Of a DNA stretch of 64,000 nt, positions 1 to 13,265 are shown piece by piece. The number at the start of each line of letters is the position of its first letter. Within the stretch, counting starts at the first letter, position 1. Both the position numbers and the translations under genes were made by a program. Source of the stretch: Synanceia verrucosa (Eukaryota > Chordata > Actinopteri > Perciformes > Synanceiidae). Under the pieces are notes generated by a model. It made no database searches. It saw only the letters and a list, made by a program, of their open reading frames with translations, and was not told where the DNA came from. The stretch lies in NCBI GenBank assembly GCA_029721515.1, contig CM056567.1, positions 4,663,507 through 4,727,506 on the forward strand, given 5' to 3'.

Positions 1-1249
1 CACTGGAAGGACAACATGCTCCCCTTCTGCCAAGGCGGAACGCAGCGGCGACCTGTGCGTGTACGTTAGTGTGTGGACGATTGACTGACAACGGCGCTGA
101 TTGAATCCAACATGGAGGCCTGTGTCCTGACAGCACTGATGCCACAAGTCTGGACAGGGCCTGGGGTGGATGAGTGACTGAGAGCCAGAGAGAGAGGAAA
201 AGACTTTGTGCATTTCTGTCTGCTATATGTGTGTGTGTGACACAGCGTGGGTGTCAGCCAGCCACGGTCCTCTGTGCGCCTTAGGAGCCTCTCTACCAGC
301 TGGGTGAGCCAGGTGCTTGGTTGCCCCCTTGTGCCCCCTGGCCCTCCCATTACTGCTGCCCTCCAGGCCCGCTCAGTCAACTGCCACTTGCTACCAGATC
401 AATATTAACTTGCACTGAGGACAACATGTCATTCCACCACTGAGGGGTCAGACAACCCATTGTTAGGCAGCAGCAAGTACAAACTGGTTTGGGAGACGAT
501 CCTGTATCAGAATGTTCTGTATTTCTTTGCCACACATGAGATTGTTAACTTTAGCAGAAAAAATATTTTAATGCATCAAATAAAATACATTAATGTAAGG
601 ATTGTAAGGGGTATTTGAATCAAAGTGAGTGTAACAGCTTTGTGTTTTGCTTCACTGGCTTTCAAGCTTTGACACAGAGAGAAATTATTTCATTTTTTCT
701 CTGTTCTTTGAGTGTTTTATGCTTTATGAGCTGGCATAATATAGGCAATCAATGTTTGGTGCAGGTGCTGTCAAGGATGTACACTATCAAAGGCAGCATT
801 TGCATTAATTGATTAGCTATGCACACGGCCAAATATGCATTTTCCATGATAATAACTGCAGTGTCTTATTGAGAAGTTCTTGGCTGCAGAAACACTTTTT
901 GCTGACAGAGCTCCAAGGACGCAGACGAGCTGAATGCTGAATGTGCACATCGCCATCGCTTGTCTTTTGCACATGAGCCACGATTCCAACACCAAGACTG
1001 TTTTCATTTCCGCTTAAGTAGTGACACAAAAGTGATAAGTAGGTAATGACTTCTAATTAACAGTGTCCCAAAAACATATCAGCGATAATCAACATGGAGC
1101 AACGTTCCATGTTTGTGAACATCTGTGAGGTGCTGAGCGTTTCATCAGAGCACGTTGAATGATGGTGGCATCAAACTCTTAATAGCTGCTTTGTACCTTT
1201 TCACGTGCGGGTTCACTTTAGAGCCATCTAATTCAAAACAGGGATTCTC

Positions 1250-1345
1250 AATTATGCAATGTTCCATTTACATATGCTAATTAGGATCATATTAATTATC
1301 TTGAAATTGGGTAATTAGCCAATCTCAATTAAGGCATTGTTCATT
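1250..1345. promoter_or_regulatory. candidate homeodomain/POU-type regulatory block
   Basis: A dense set of TAATTA-like sites occurs in under 100 bases: ATATGCTAATTAGG, ATATTAATTATC, GGTAATTAGCC and CTCAATTAAGG. An octamer-like ACATATGCTAAT is also present. The complexity is high and no repeat is seen. This composition is typical of developmental enhancers in vertebrate gene deserts; conservation was not tested. Confidence 0.35.
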
Positions 1346-1402
1346 ACACTAAATGCACAGGAAAGGTGTTTGAAGTTTTTTCCCCCATGCCTTTATTCAT
1401 TT

Positions 1403-1405
<3 letters not shown>

Positions 1406-1439
<34 letters not shown>

Positions 1440-1448
1440 TGTGAGTGT
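1406..1448 (+). repeat. (TG)n microsatellite
   Basis: About 15 TG units, then GAGTG variants. Confidence 0.95.
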
Positions 1449-4154
1449 GAGAGAGAACTGGGCTGCCTGCCACATCTGAATCAAGCCTCGGCGGTGTATT
1501 TAATAATTTAAGCATCCCAGCTCATACAAGGGATGCACCCACAGCTTTCATCGTTACCAAGCATATGGTTCTGTAATGAGCCTGCTTGCTTGTAAAATAG
1601 TAATGCCAGTACAGAGCAGAACAGAAGAGACAACAGCCAGCCTCTTCTCTTTTTAGCCACTCAAGCTAGCCACAGTGCCAGCGGTGGCCAATGCATTATA
1701 CAAGCTTGTTTGGGTTCCCATGTCGCCGAGTTGATGCTGGGAAGGCCAATTTGCACTAGCCATGAAAGGAAGTGGAAAAAAAAAACATTGGAAGAAGTAA
1801 TGGCAGCAATAGAGGATGTCAAATTCATCTTTCTCCACCCAAAACAAACAGATTACCTGGGGGGAAGAGGAGATTTAAATACTCCTCTGAACTGACTCAC
1901 AGCTGTGACTTGCATGCACAGCCAAGGTAAACATATTATCATAAGCGCTGACTGCTTCACGTCCTTGTATGCCGACTGAAACTGAGCGATGCTCTTTGAT
2001 TGAGTCAGATCGAACTGTGAAGAGGCCAATTACAGTTTTAGTATATACTGGGTGTTCATTTGATAGTGAGCGTTGTTGTGGATGCCATGTGCCCACAGGT
2101 GCAGCGGGGTCGCAGATCCAGCTGGAGGTCTGGAAGTGTTCACTTCCTGGTACTGAGCCTGAGGCATTTTGGGACATCAGGTACCTCTCTGGCTGTTCCG
2201 GCACACAGTCTTCTCCACCTTCCTCCTCTCCTAATCTCCTGCGGAGTTGTGGTGGTGTGTCTTTGTGCATGTATCTGCTTACATGAGCTGGTGCATGCTC
2301 GCATATTATGCATGTATGTGCGTATGATGTCGTCTCAGACGCTGCAGGGACTCTCATCCTCAGGGTGCTGAGGAAAGATGATGAATGATGCTCTGCCCTT
2401 CATCTGTTCTTGAATAGTAAATAGTTACCTCACAGCTCCTCAGTTCAAATCCTCATTCGGGGTCTTAAATAACCCACAATAAAGGCCTAAATTCCCTCAC
2501 ATGCTGTGTATGTCTGAGTGCAGCCAGATAATTTTAAAATAACAAGCACTGATTGACTTTCTAGGTGACTATTACATCACAATCTTATTATCTGACAAGC
2601 TGGCATGATATATAACATCAAGCAAGCATACATGCAACACTACTCTTTCTTTGTTGACTCTGAAATGATGCAAGATGCAAAAGTCAGTGGCCTCCAGAGC
2701 TGTGTAGCTGCTTCCCATTGGTGTGTGCTTGTTACTGAGAATAGATCCAGCATAGGCTTTGAAGATAAGCAATAAGAAAAGTCTGATATACTGAGGGAGT
2801 AAAGGGCAGCAGCAACCTTTTATTTTGCTCTGATAGCTCAAGTGTTCTGCTTTTGAAACATTTATTTAACCTGGATATGTCTGTTCCCTATTTTTACTCT
2901 TTCATTCAAAATATTTGCCCAAATTTCATGATGGAGAAGCATTAAGTGTCCTTCTGATCAGTCCAAGTGCCCTCCTGGTTGTCCCAAATGTCTCAAGCTC
3001 AAGTGTCACTCTGCTGTCTCTCCTCAGGGCAAAAACATGCCTTGTGCATTGAAGATGCTTTCTTTAGCATTTCATCAGCCCTGCCCCTAAAAGCCTGTGC
3101 TTGATTCTTTGTGAGTGAACAGTAATACTGGAAATCTGGTGGAAGCTTTTCTTACAGTCACAGCTGATGTCCTTCTGTTAGTGTCATAAAAAAACTCTAT
3201 TGGTAAAAGGACAGAAAGGCAGTCAATAAAAGAGATGATTTATTACTTTATATTTCCTAAGCATAAATGTAAAATGTACCATGTGTAACCACAGACTCTC
3301 TTGATCCATATTAAGTTTTACTGCCACACCAACAATAGCTGTTTTTTTTTTTTTATTTAATTGTTTTTTTAAATTACTTCTGGAGCAAAAACTTCACATT
3401 GACAAGTGAGCACACTGCTGATCCGCAAAAAAATATCAATATCTCTGTCAGCAACATTGCAGGTTTTGGATGAACTGAGGCAAAAAGCCAGTGTCCTCAT
3501 GGTTGACTTGATTTCTGTCTTCCATCAGGGGGAGCTGTGGTACATTATTAGATATGATACATGATATTTTGGCAGCGTAATGAATGAGATGTAACATAAC
3601 ATAACATAATGTACTGCTCATGTGAGATAGAAAAACAAAATAATCCATATGTGTCTTCTAAAATAAGGTGGTTGTTTTAAAGGACAAAATAAAAATGCAT
3701 GTGAAGGCTTGGTGCCACTTTACTGTGTGGAAAAGCGCTTTGTTTTGTTTTCTGTAATTGCAATTTCTGCGCAGCCATCCAGTGGAGCTGGGCCAGTGTT
3801 TACCCCTTCATCCAAGGGCTTAACAATGGGAGAGGGAAAAGATAGAGAAAGAGAACTCAGAGGTAACATTTGTCAGTGGCAGACTGTCGTCCGCCTGATT
3901 GAATTCAAGGAGAAAAACGACGAGACTCCACCGGGGCGATGCTTGAGTGCCTCTGATCTTCATTTTCCACCACTCCTGTTGTTTTTTTTTTCCTTTTTGC
4001 CCTCCCTCTCTTTTTCTCTTGTCTGTCTTGTCGCTCTCGTTTCACTGGACTCAGATCTCTCCATCGCTCTAACCTTTCATTATGACAAGACAAAGCTTTA
4101 ATCTCTCACGAGCCATTTCCTCTTGTGACAGGCAGAGAGAGTGGTGGCGGCCAT

Positions 4155-4205
<51 letters not shown>

Positions 4206-4220
4206 GCTCACACACACACA
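4155..4220 (+). repeat. (CA)n microsatellite
   Basis: A long CA run interrupted once by CTCGCT near 4203. Confidence 0.95.
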
Positions 4221-4516
4221 TCTGATGCAGGTATGCCCACGACTGACTCGAGGCAAAGTGACACATAGTGACAAAGATGGAAATAGAGAGGAGGAAGTGA
4301 TACAGGGAAGGTGGCAGCAAAGAGAGGTGCAGGTTCACTGCAGACAGCACAACTATCTTTTATGCTTTTATGAAAAAATCACATATTTATATGCATTTTC
4401 CATCTTGAATTAGTAATCAGATTAGTGAGGTAAACAATCTAATCTGGCATTTCAAGAGACATCAAAATCCTGCTGGTTAAGTTCAAACCTTGAATACAGG
4501 GTGCCATCATATGAAA

Positions 4517-4519
<3 letters not shown>

Positions 4520-4561
<42 letters not shown>
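4520..4561 (+). repeat. (CA)n microsatellite
   Basis: Uninterrupted CA run of about 20 units. Confidence 0.95.
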
Positions 4562-4564
<3 letters not shown>

Positions 4565-4923
4565 TACATCTGTGATCTGAAACATCAAACGACACATGGT
4601 CACCCAAACAGTGTGTCGTCCTGTCCCCAGCTTGCCCCCTCCCTTATTTTGCATCGCAGCTAAGAGCCACACTTCATAGGGACTTCATAATCACACCCCC
4701 TGCCGAGGTGACAGTCTGATTGGATATCTGAGGGAGGCACCCGCATGAATTTGCATACTAATTGACAAATATATCCCCCCTTCACACACACACACATCCT
4801 TATCCTTTTGTCTCCCTCCCCACCACTCGATAAATTAGCATGGAGCACAATGATTTTGCTCTTCAGTGTAACAGCACTGACACATTTAGCATTCCTGCTT
4901 CAGAGTATTTTTGATGCAAACAA

Positions 4924-4925
<2 letters not shown>

Positions 4926-4970
<45 letters not shown>
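4926..4970 (+). repeat. (AT)n microsatellite
   Basis: About 22 AT units, self-complementary and able to form a cruciform. Confidence 0.95.
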
Positions 4971-4973
<3 letters not shown>

Positions 4974-6252
4974 GAGGACAGAATCAGACGTCTCTCTGAG
5001 GAGAACATGAAAATAAGTATCAAAGCTTGTTTAGAGGCCTGATGGGATGTGAGTGAAGTGAAAGGAGAGCTGCACAGAGAGAAAGTGTGTATTGCATTGG
5101 TCTTTTGTGCTGAGAGATGGCAGTAAAATAGTGCTGGGAACGTGTCAGGTTGGCAAAACAAGCCACCCCTGAGATTTGACACCAGGTAGAACTGCAGCAA
5201 CCTGAGCTGGTGTCGACATCACAACGCTCCTGCGTCATGGAGGGACGTACAGCACATCTACATCCACACACACTGAGCGTCACATGCAAAGTCACAGGTT
5301 TGACAAGTTGTTTAGATGCTGCAGATGCTCAACCTCAGACACCCCGACACATCTATTTGATTTTTCTACACCCACCTTTCCCAGAGCTCGTCCCGTTCAC
5401 TCTGCTTGAGCTGAGAAAAGATCACACGGCATCAAACCACTCGACTGTTGGAGTGTGCCGGCCTCCGTGAGAGAAAAAGTGGCATGCAGAAGTGTTTTTA
5501 GGCCCTTTGCCAATGTCTTTCTGGTTGTATTATGTATGAATCACCAAAAGAAAGGTGTGAAGAAGAGGGAAGGAAAGAGGAAGAGAGCCTGAGAGTGAAA
5601 ATTAAAGGAGATTTAATTATTTTTAACCAGAGGCGATTGGATAAAAAAAGGCCACAGACTTAATGACTTAATTTAGACGTTTAATTAGTTGAGCACGTAT
5701 CTCTCTGGCTTCTGCCCTGCCTAATCCATGGTGAAGTTTGGTGAATGGCGTCTCTCTCTGACTCTGTCTCTCTTTTCCTTTATCTCTCTCTCTCTCTCTT
5801 CTTGGACCACATAAATAATTCCCATTGCTTCTCTGAGCATGCACAATGAAATATGTATGGATACACGCCATGGTGCTTTTGAAAAGAACTATTTCAAAGG
5901 TACTGAGGTCTGCTGAAATCTTCATGAGTGCCTCCTTTCCTCCCCGCTAGACCGAATGAATTCTTTGCGAGGCTGCATCAGCTCTGCACACCTCGATAAA
6001 TAACTGCACAGAAATATGAGGACGAGCTCCCGAAGATTCAGATGTAATTCCAGTTATGAACAGAAAGAAATACACTGAAAGCCGCACCTGGATACACAAT
6101 ACATATCGTGTGGCGTAATATTTCACGCTTCTGTAAAACTGTGTAGACGTTCAGCACATAAAACAGCATATACAATAATATCAAGAACAACTGTTGCAGA
6201 CAAAAATGCAGTAAAAAGGAATTCATGGGAGCAAAATGATGTGTCTTCAAAT

Positions 6253-6470
6253 AAGGGGCGTCACTAGGTTTTACTGACGGGGGGCTTAGTCCCCAGGTGA
6301 GGTTAAATTCTATGTGTATATATTTATAAATATGTATATATGCATGTATATGTGTGTAGCCAAGACTTTTGAAGGGCAGGAGCAAAAAGGGTGCATTTTT
6401 GCCTCCAAAGAAGGCACTTAAGTGCATGTTTTTCAACAAGAGGGGGGCGATCGTGATTCATGAAGGTGAT
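6253..6470. mobile_element. possible dispersed repeat (GGGGCGTCACTAGG type)
   Basis: It begins GGGGCGTCACTAGGTTTTAC then GGGGGGCTTAGTCCCC, and ends in a G run near 6447. It includes an AT-rich middle. Resemblance to a fish repeat is from memory, and no second copy lies in this window. Confidence 0.3.
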
Positions 6471-7722
6471 ATGATAATTTATTTGACCTCATATTCTGCC
6501 CACTTTATATTGAATTTGTTGGCACTTTTTTAGGAGAGGAAATTTAAATGAACCAACAACAAAATATTTAGGGGGGTTAAGAATATTGTGTTCATGCTAC
6601 TATTTACTCAGTACGTACATTTTTACCAGATAAGACTTTGTTTGTAGTAGAGTACATTTACAATTTTAAAGTATATGTGTGACAGCATGTAAAGAGTGAA
6701 CCCAACAAATGAGCTTTCCTGCTCAAACTTTGATTCATTATCTCTGCGGTCAATCAATCAAACAGTAAAATTAATACTCAAATTGTTTCCATGGCTCAAG
6801 TTTTAATCTACTGTACTTACCGTGATTGTGTGCACACAGTTTTCCCGTTCAGTGAGGAATTACACAAACACTGTTGCCTGCACATACTTGTGCAAATTCA
6901 GCTCCAAATAGTAGATAATCTGGCTAAACTGGTAGTGTGTTTGATTGTTTGACAAACTGGCTGGACTTTGCTGCAATAGTGCTGCAGAAAACGACTAAAT
7001 AATACCCAAGTTTTAACAAAGCAGAGTCATCCTTCTAATTTTTTCCCATTTTGATTTCATTCTCATGCTGTCAGACATCAACAACAAACAAACCCGTCCA
7101 CATCATCAGCCATCAGGCGTCTGTAATCTCTGTCTCCTTCAGCTCCATCATTTCTCCTCCACCTTTAATTCTTCCCACTTCTTCCTTCAGTCTTCGGGGA
7201 ATAACAAGAACCGGCGTGAACCTTTGTGTCACTTCCCCCGCAGTCTTTTCCCCGCCTTGTTATTTATTTTCTTCCTTTCATTGCAGAAGGTAGAGGAATG
7301 TTTTCTAGAATAGGACACTTAATAATGACTGTTGAGGGATGGTGCGACAGTTGCTTTCTCTACTGTCACAGAGTGCAGCATCCTTGAACCTCAAAAGAGA
7401 GGAGAGAGAGAAAGTGGCGTTTTTGCAGGATACAAATGCCTTTGGCTAACAGGAAAATATCTCTTTTTGTACTAAACAAATGCACGAAGGCTAGAATTCA
7501 CACCATTTTTCTGCACAGAGAGCAGGCTGGAGGATGGGGATGGATGTGTAGCTGGAGATGTTGGTGTTTGGTGCGTGAGCAGAATGCTAAACACTTCCTG
7601 GGTCACGGGGGGGCCGGCGAAAGCATGTTGAAATTTAATGGTGCCCTCTGACTTGGCTGCAGGTAATGCTGCAGGGGGCCAACATCCTATCCACGCTGCT
7701 GAGAGGGAAAATGAAGCTCTCC

Positions 7723-7724
<2 letters not shown>

Positions 7725-7776
<52 letters not shown>
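7725..7776 (+). repeat. (CA)n microsatellite
   Basis: Uninterrupted CA run of about 25 units. Confidence 0.95.
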
Positions 7777-7780
<4 letters not shown>

Positions 7781-8050
7781 GCACTTGTTTTGGTGAAAGA
7801 TGTAAACAAGACTACCAGTCGCTTTCTCACGAGAAAACAGGAATCAACATCAGCTACACCTCAATACAGGTGGATGTCCATGAGAGAGGAAACACTGAAC
7901 ACTAAGAGTGTGGATGCACAGTACGTACATGTGATAGCTAAGACAACAACAACAACTAGTAAATAAAAATAGCTATTTTTGTCCCTGAAAATTTTACAGA
8001 GGATTTAGTAGTTCATGATTGCCATTACTTGTCCTTTGTGCGCTGCAACG

Positions 8051-8135
8051 TGGGTCTTGAAATATGACTCAAAATGGGTAAAAAAAAAAAAAAACAAACG
8101 CTGGCACAAGGCATTTTCTGTTTTATGAGAGTTAA
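8051..8135 (+). mobile_element. piggyBac-like MITE, right-end fragment
   Basis: This matches only the right end of the TTAA family. It reads GGGTCTTGAAATATGACTC, then AAAATGGG, an A run, CTGGCACAAGGCA, a shortened TTTTATGAG and TTAA at 8132-8135. The GGCACTCAA core of the terminal repeat is deleted, so it is a dead relic. Confidence 0.6.
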
Positions 8136-11100
8136 AGTCAGTTTATTATTGTGCTTCCATAAAGTTGTGAGACCCACAAGAGATGGGAAAGAGTCAAAAT
8201 CAGAGCAACAGTTGAGCTATCGTTGCTTAAGGACACACTGCATCCTTAAATATCCTCTGATTGTTCTGCTCTGTTTCCACCTTGCTCATATGCTGTCTGT
8301 TCGTCCCTGGTGGATGCAGACACAGCATCCCTTAGTTTAGTTTTGAATACCACCCCAGACTGCAATTGTTCAAATAAATCCAAACACACATTTGAAGTTT
8401 TATTACCTGCATTCCCACATGACAGCAATTCCTACGAAACCTTTTGTGCCGAAGCATCTTCCAAAAGAAAGTGATATCAAGAAAGGTAACAGGAGAAGTC
8501 TTTTAGAGGTCGCACAATAGCAGTGTTTCTCAGAGATAAGGCTCCTAAACCAAATGGGACTTTGTTGATGGCTCCCCAGCATGACTGCAGTTACTTCAAA
8601 AGACAAATTGTTTTCATTAGTCTGGGCTGTAGATCTGAAATCCCCCAAAAATATAAAATATAAACTGCCCAGTTTTATGAAGTCCTATCAAGATATTTAG
8701 GAAGTTTTCCTGGTTTACCACAAGGCACGCCACAGTGAAAGATAATAAAAAGTTTTACCTTTCTGTACTGTCGAATTGAAGCCATGTGTTCAATCGATAC
8801 GAGTTTCCCAACTTTTCTCACTGTATTTCTGACTTTCCCATCATTCCTCCCTACAGACAAAATCTCTCTCCACTTTCCGTCTTTCAGTCCATTACCTGTC
8901 TGCCTGCACACAAACCTCAACTAATCTCTACAGTCTTCTCCTCATCTCTTTGTGTGTGTGTGTACATGCATACGCCTCCTCCTCTCCACATTACAGATTC
9001 ACCAGTTCGACATGATATTGTTCCCCCGCCTGGAGCTGCAGGGCTTCGGGTGGGGGGGGCTGTGTTTGCATAGCAGAGGCTGTACTCTCACTCATGTAGT
9101 GCCCACGGGGACTTCCTTTGACACCGTCAGCCCTTTGAACTCACTGTGACATCAAGCATCAGGTCACTTGTTCGCAACCTCCACACAATGAGAGCTCTTA
9201 CTAATTGGCCTTCGTGCACCTGAGAGACATTTGGGACATCAAAGTGTTTCGCCACCAAGTTGATGGCAGCTTTGATGGGCTGACTTTTAAACTGCACGCT
9301 AAAGAACTGAGCTGCACGTTAGCTCTTAGCTGTGCCTCTCTGTTTGTGTGATCTATGGGAGGAATTAGTTATTTTACCGTTCCACTTGGATGCCATTTTC
9401 TCTGCACTCTCTGCAGTGGAACAAATGCTATTACCATGCACCCTGCTGGGAGCCTTTAATCAGCCTCAGTGAAAGTTTTCAATGAGGACAAGCAGCAATC
9501 TAGAGTTATTATTATGCATTATTACACTCTGCTAATTCCTCACTTGTCCTATTCCTTTGTACTGGTTCTAAAAAAATGATTTCTTGTCAATGCGTAACGC
9601 AAAATCCTAATTTGTAAACAGACCTAAATCAAAGCAAATGACCCTTATCCTGTAAATGAAAGTGTGAAAAATCAATTTAACTCAGAGCTCAGAGCAGCCA
9701 CTGAGGATATTATTTTGCCCTCCAGACTTATGGACGACCGCTGTGTCTTTGTGAGACCCTTCATCCTGTGGAAGGTGGACAGGTGGCAGCTACTGGTGGG
9801 CCTGGAGGGCGCTGTCAACCCCATACAGTCCAGCAGCTGACCAAAGAGAAAGAGCGAGAGCGAGAGGGTGGGAGGAGTGGAGGGGAGACAAAGGAGATCA
9901 GAAAATAGAAAGGAACGAGAGGAGAAGTGACAGAGCTGGAGAGAACTAAACCAGAGAGTCCTGTATGTGAGCTCTGTAGCACTGTCATAGCCTCAACAGG
10001 AGGCCACGTCCCCTTTTGACTCCAACAGGCGTGGCGAAACGATTGGTTTCGGTCCAGTATAATGGCCAGCTATGAATGCTGAGTGTGACTACGGGGGACC
10101 ATTAGGGCCACAATGGCCGACAAGACACTAAGCACTCCCCAGAGGTCTGAGGGGCCCTTTCATGCCTGTCCTGGGGCTGGGAGGGCTGCTGGGAGGGCTG
10201 CTGGGAGCTGGTGGCCAGCTGGTTCTCCAGCCCCAATGCAGCCTAATGCCATCAGCGCTTCACGCCCGCTTTGAGCTGCCGTCCGTACGGGGCTCAAGGT
10301 CTGCATGGCGGCACCTGTTTTTAGTATTAACCAGAGCTGTGTGAGGTGATCCTGATGCTGCAGCCTCATCTGCCAATTAAATCATTTTATTCACTTTTTT
10401 TTTTTTTTTATTTCTCTGCAGCATTCTTTGACCTTCAAAGTCAGAATTCCTCTCCAGTCAAATATGACCTTGGTTAAGCTGAAAAGATGTATTCTGTGCT
10501 GCATGGTAAAACACTGTTCAAGCTTTTCTTGTTCATGCACCTGTGTTCACAATTAGTAGGGCAATAAATTGATTTAAGAAATGAATCATCAAGTCTGTGT
10601 GTAGAGAAATAAATGTCTAGTTCAGAGCACCGTACGGGAAAAAGAAGCTGTGATGTAAATGCCGTCACACCCATTTCAAAGCATTTTGGAAAGATGCTGT
10701 TGTGACTGCGGCGCCTTCCTCTCTCTCAGGTTCTAAGTAGCTTGCAAAGGCAGGCAGAAAAATTGTTTTGTCGACAGCCCGTGTGAAAGAGAAGCGTAAT
10801 AAAAGGCTTTTCTCTCTGTGCCAGGCGGTGGCAATATCATAGAGTTTTTTCAGAGCTGAAAGAGGGTGAGAGAAAGAAAAGTTTTACTAATTGACGCTGG
10901 AGCAGAAATTCAGCTGCAATTTCAGCCAGCCTCAATGAAAAGCCTATTAAGGAGTGTTTTGTCAATTACTTCTGCTCACTTCTATATGCTGTGGCTTTTT
11001 AGAGGGATTCATTTTGTGTCTTATTTATTTCCTCTGCTGGCATGTTTTGTTGGCGCCGCGCACAATCGCAAATTAAAGCTTTAGTTTCATGGCAATGACA

Positions 11101-12386
11101 TGGAAAGTCTCGAGCTTTGTTCTTGGCTTTGAAAGAATGCCGAGGAAGTCAACTCCCGAGCGCTCGTCCTTGCTTCAATAACTCAATTTTATTTCAATGC
11201 ATTAAAACATCTAGTGAATTCTAACTCCAGTCAAGGTTTTTGCGTGAGCTCGCTCTTTAATTAGAGCACATTTTTAAAGAATGAGTCAAAAATTAAATGG
11301 TACAACTCAAGTTGTCTGCCAATGCAATTAATCTTGTTTACAGTTAAGCCTAAACAAAACTAGTAATCTGTGATAATGAATAAAAAAAAGTCCTTTAAGG
11401 TAAATAAAGGAATTCATGTAGTTTAAAAAGAGAAATTGCAGTCGAACACGCAGTGAGTGAAAGGGATCAAACTGTGATCTGAACAAGATGAAATGTTCCA
11501 CGTGTTAGCGTCAGTTTTGCCGATTCAAATGCAAATCTGTTTAAAAAAAGCGAACAATTTTGGTATACCTCATCAAAAATGTGTCTGTGGTAGTCGGCTC
11601 TTGACTGAGCAGCGTGGAGATCAGCGGTTTGCTCGTGTCTTTTAAGGGTTGATTTGATGATATATCTTCAGTTTCTCTTGTTGAACTGACAACTATTTTT
11701 TTAACCCATCACCATTCTTTTGGAAACACTCCTCAGAGCTTTTATAGTGGCGTTTCAAATTTCCCTGCAGTGAAATTGCAAACATTACCCCATAATAAAC
11801 GTTAGATATTCACAGCTCTTGAGGACATTAAAATAGCTTCGTTTTGGAGGACGTGCATTAGTGATTATGCTGTAAAAAAAAAAAAGATAATACGTGAGTT
11901 CAGTGAGCACAGGAAGCTTGCTGTGTGTGACAGAGAGATCCCCAGCAGACAGAACTAACTGACAGAGGTCAGCTGATGTCGAGGTACATCAGTTTTATGA
12001 ACCTTCGCCCCCCTTCGCGAGCTCGCTGCCACTCATGTGTTAAATGGTCTTGTAGACAGAAGAGAATGCCTTTGTGCTGGAATAAATGGAGAGGAGAGAA
12101 TGGGGTTAAGACGAGTCCTCTGAGGTGCATCAACCTACATCTGTTCATCGTTCCTTTTCTCTCACTTCTCTTTACACTGCCTTAAAATACAGGGCGCACT
12201 GCATGCAAACAAAACAGGGAATTTATTTTGTTATTACTTTATGTAAATGACTCTATTTATAATTTCTTTTATACAGCACAGTTGCCATAGCTGCTTTTTT
12301 TTTTTACCCTTAAATCTGTCTAAGGTGAATTCATGAGACTCTCAGTTGACGACAGGAAGAGAAAAACATCCTTGACATTGAATATT
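8136..12386. other. gene desert, unique sequence
   Basis: No recognised gene. It holds a 36-codon GC3-rich reading frame at 9730-9840 (see findings), a GC-rich stretch at 10150-10320 with GGGAGGGCTGCT repeats, and a unique block at 10690-11250 that could be a conserved non-coding element. A-runs flank 11875. Confidence 0.5.
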
Positions 12387-12607
12387 TTATCTCTTTGAGT
12401 GCAATTGACATATTTCGATGTCATTTAAAATCCAGTGCTTGAATGCCATCCATGTAATAATACGTCAAAGTGGTTTTTCAGCAGTGGGCCGCCGAACACG
12501 GTCTCCCTCAGCCTGTGAGTAATTTTGGGGTTTCTGGGATTTGTAGTCCGAGCATAAAGAGCTTCGCACTTTATGTTTTATAAAACGACTGGCACTCAAA
12601 GAGTTAA
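12387..12607 (+). mobile_element. piggyBac-like MITE, internally deleted copy
   Basis: The left end is CTCTTTGAGTGCAATTGACA, with an inner repeat CTTGAATGCCATC and ATGTAATAATACGTCAAAG. It keeps the GGGGTTTCTGGGATTTGTAG block. It then jumps directly to CTGGCACTCAAAGAGTTAA, missing about 250 bases of the family body. The flanking TTAA is intact on the right and mutated to TTAT on the left. Confidence 0.8.
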
Positions 12608-12910
12608 AATGCAGCAAATTATGAATTTCTTTACACGTATACTGTATGTGTAAAATATCACTCCGCTGCTATAAAGCTGTCCTGAAAGGGAATATTTTTA
12701 TTTTCTTTCCACCAGAGACGGATCGACCTGAGAGCAGGCTGTTGTGACAGATGTTCAGCTCAGCTAAACAGGGGCTGTAATAACACACACTTGCAAAGGC
12801 ACACGGACTGTATAGACACGAATGCATAGAAATTCTCTGGACACACTGTATGTACACACACACACTGCACCCTGAACAAGCCCCTTAATTTACTCGCTCT
12901 CTCCCTACCC

Positions 12911-12921
12911 CTACACACACA

Positions 12922-12953
<32 letters not shown>
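12911..12953 (+). repeat. (CA)n microsatellite
   Basis: CA run with one AAACA interruption. Confidence 0.95.
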
Positions 12954-12956
<3 letters not shown>

Positions 12957-13265
12957 GAAATTACTTTGAACTTGGTGTCAGGCGGCGTGAATGCAGCTGG
13001 GAGCAACAGGGTCATGAAGCTCTTTGAGAGGTGAGATGAGGTCCAGCCTCTCCTCCGCTCTCTGTCTCCACTCTGATGTGCTGATGGCTGACGGGGGTTG
13101 GTGGGGGTTGTGGTGCATGTTGGACCTTCAAGTTTGGCCATAAGGCTCTCTTTGTTGGGGGGGGGGGCACTTTGATGCATTCACTGTCGCACAGTTTCCA
13201 CAGACGCCAGCTAACGTCAGACAGTAGTCGTTTTGGCATCGTCACGCTTCAACATGAGATGGTGT

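Larger units (their letters stand above)
1..8050. other. gene desert, left part
   Basis: No gene is supported. ORFs up to 160 codons (minus strand near 1875-2357) show no recognisable domain or splice context. The block holds five microsatellites, a TAATTA-rich stretch at 1250-1345, small ACATA repeats near 3590 and a possible dispersed repeat at 6253. The rest is unique AT-rich DNA. Confidence 0.6.

Noticed and set aside
1875..2357. 160-codon minus-strand ORF, the longest uninterrupted frame
   Set aside because: No recognisable domain, overlapping frames on the other strand, no splice or promoter context. It is expected by chance in a 64 kb vertebrate window.
2430..2470. AGTTCAAATCC near CCTCACAGC, possible tRNA or SINE head
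   Set aside because: Only a short B-box-like word with no fold. At best a very degraded repeat.
10160..10344. 60-codon ORF with GLGGLLGGLLGAGG resembling a signal or membrane segment
   Set aside because: The Gly/Leu run comes from a short GGGAGGGCTGCT tandem repeat, and no exon context supports it.
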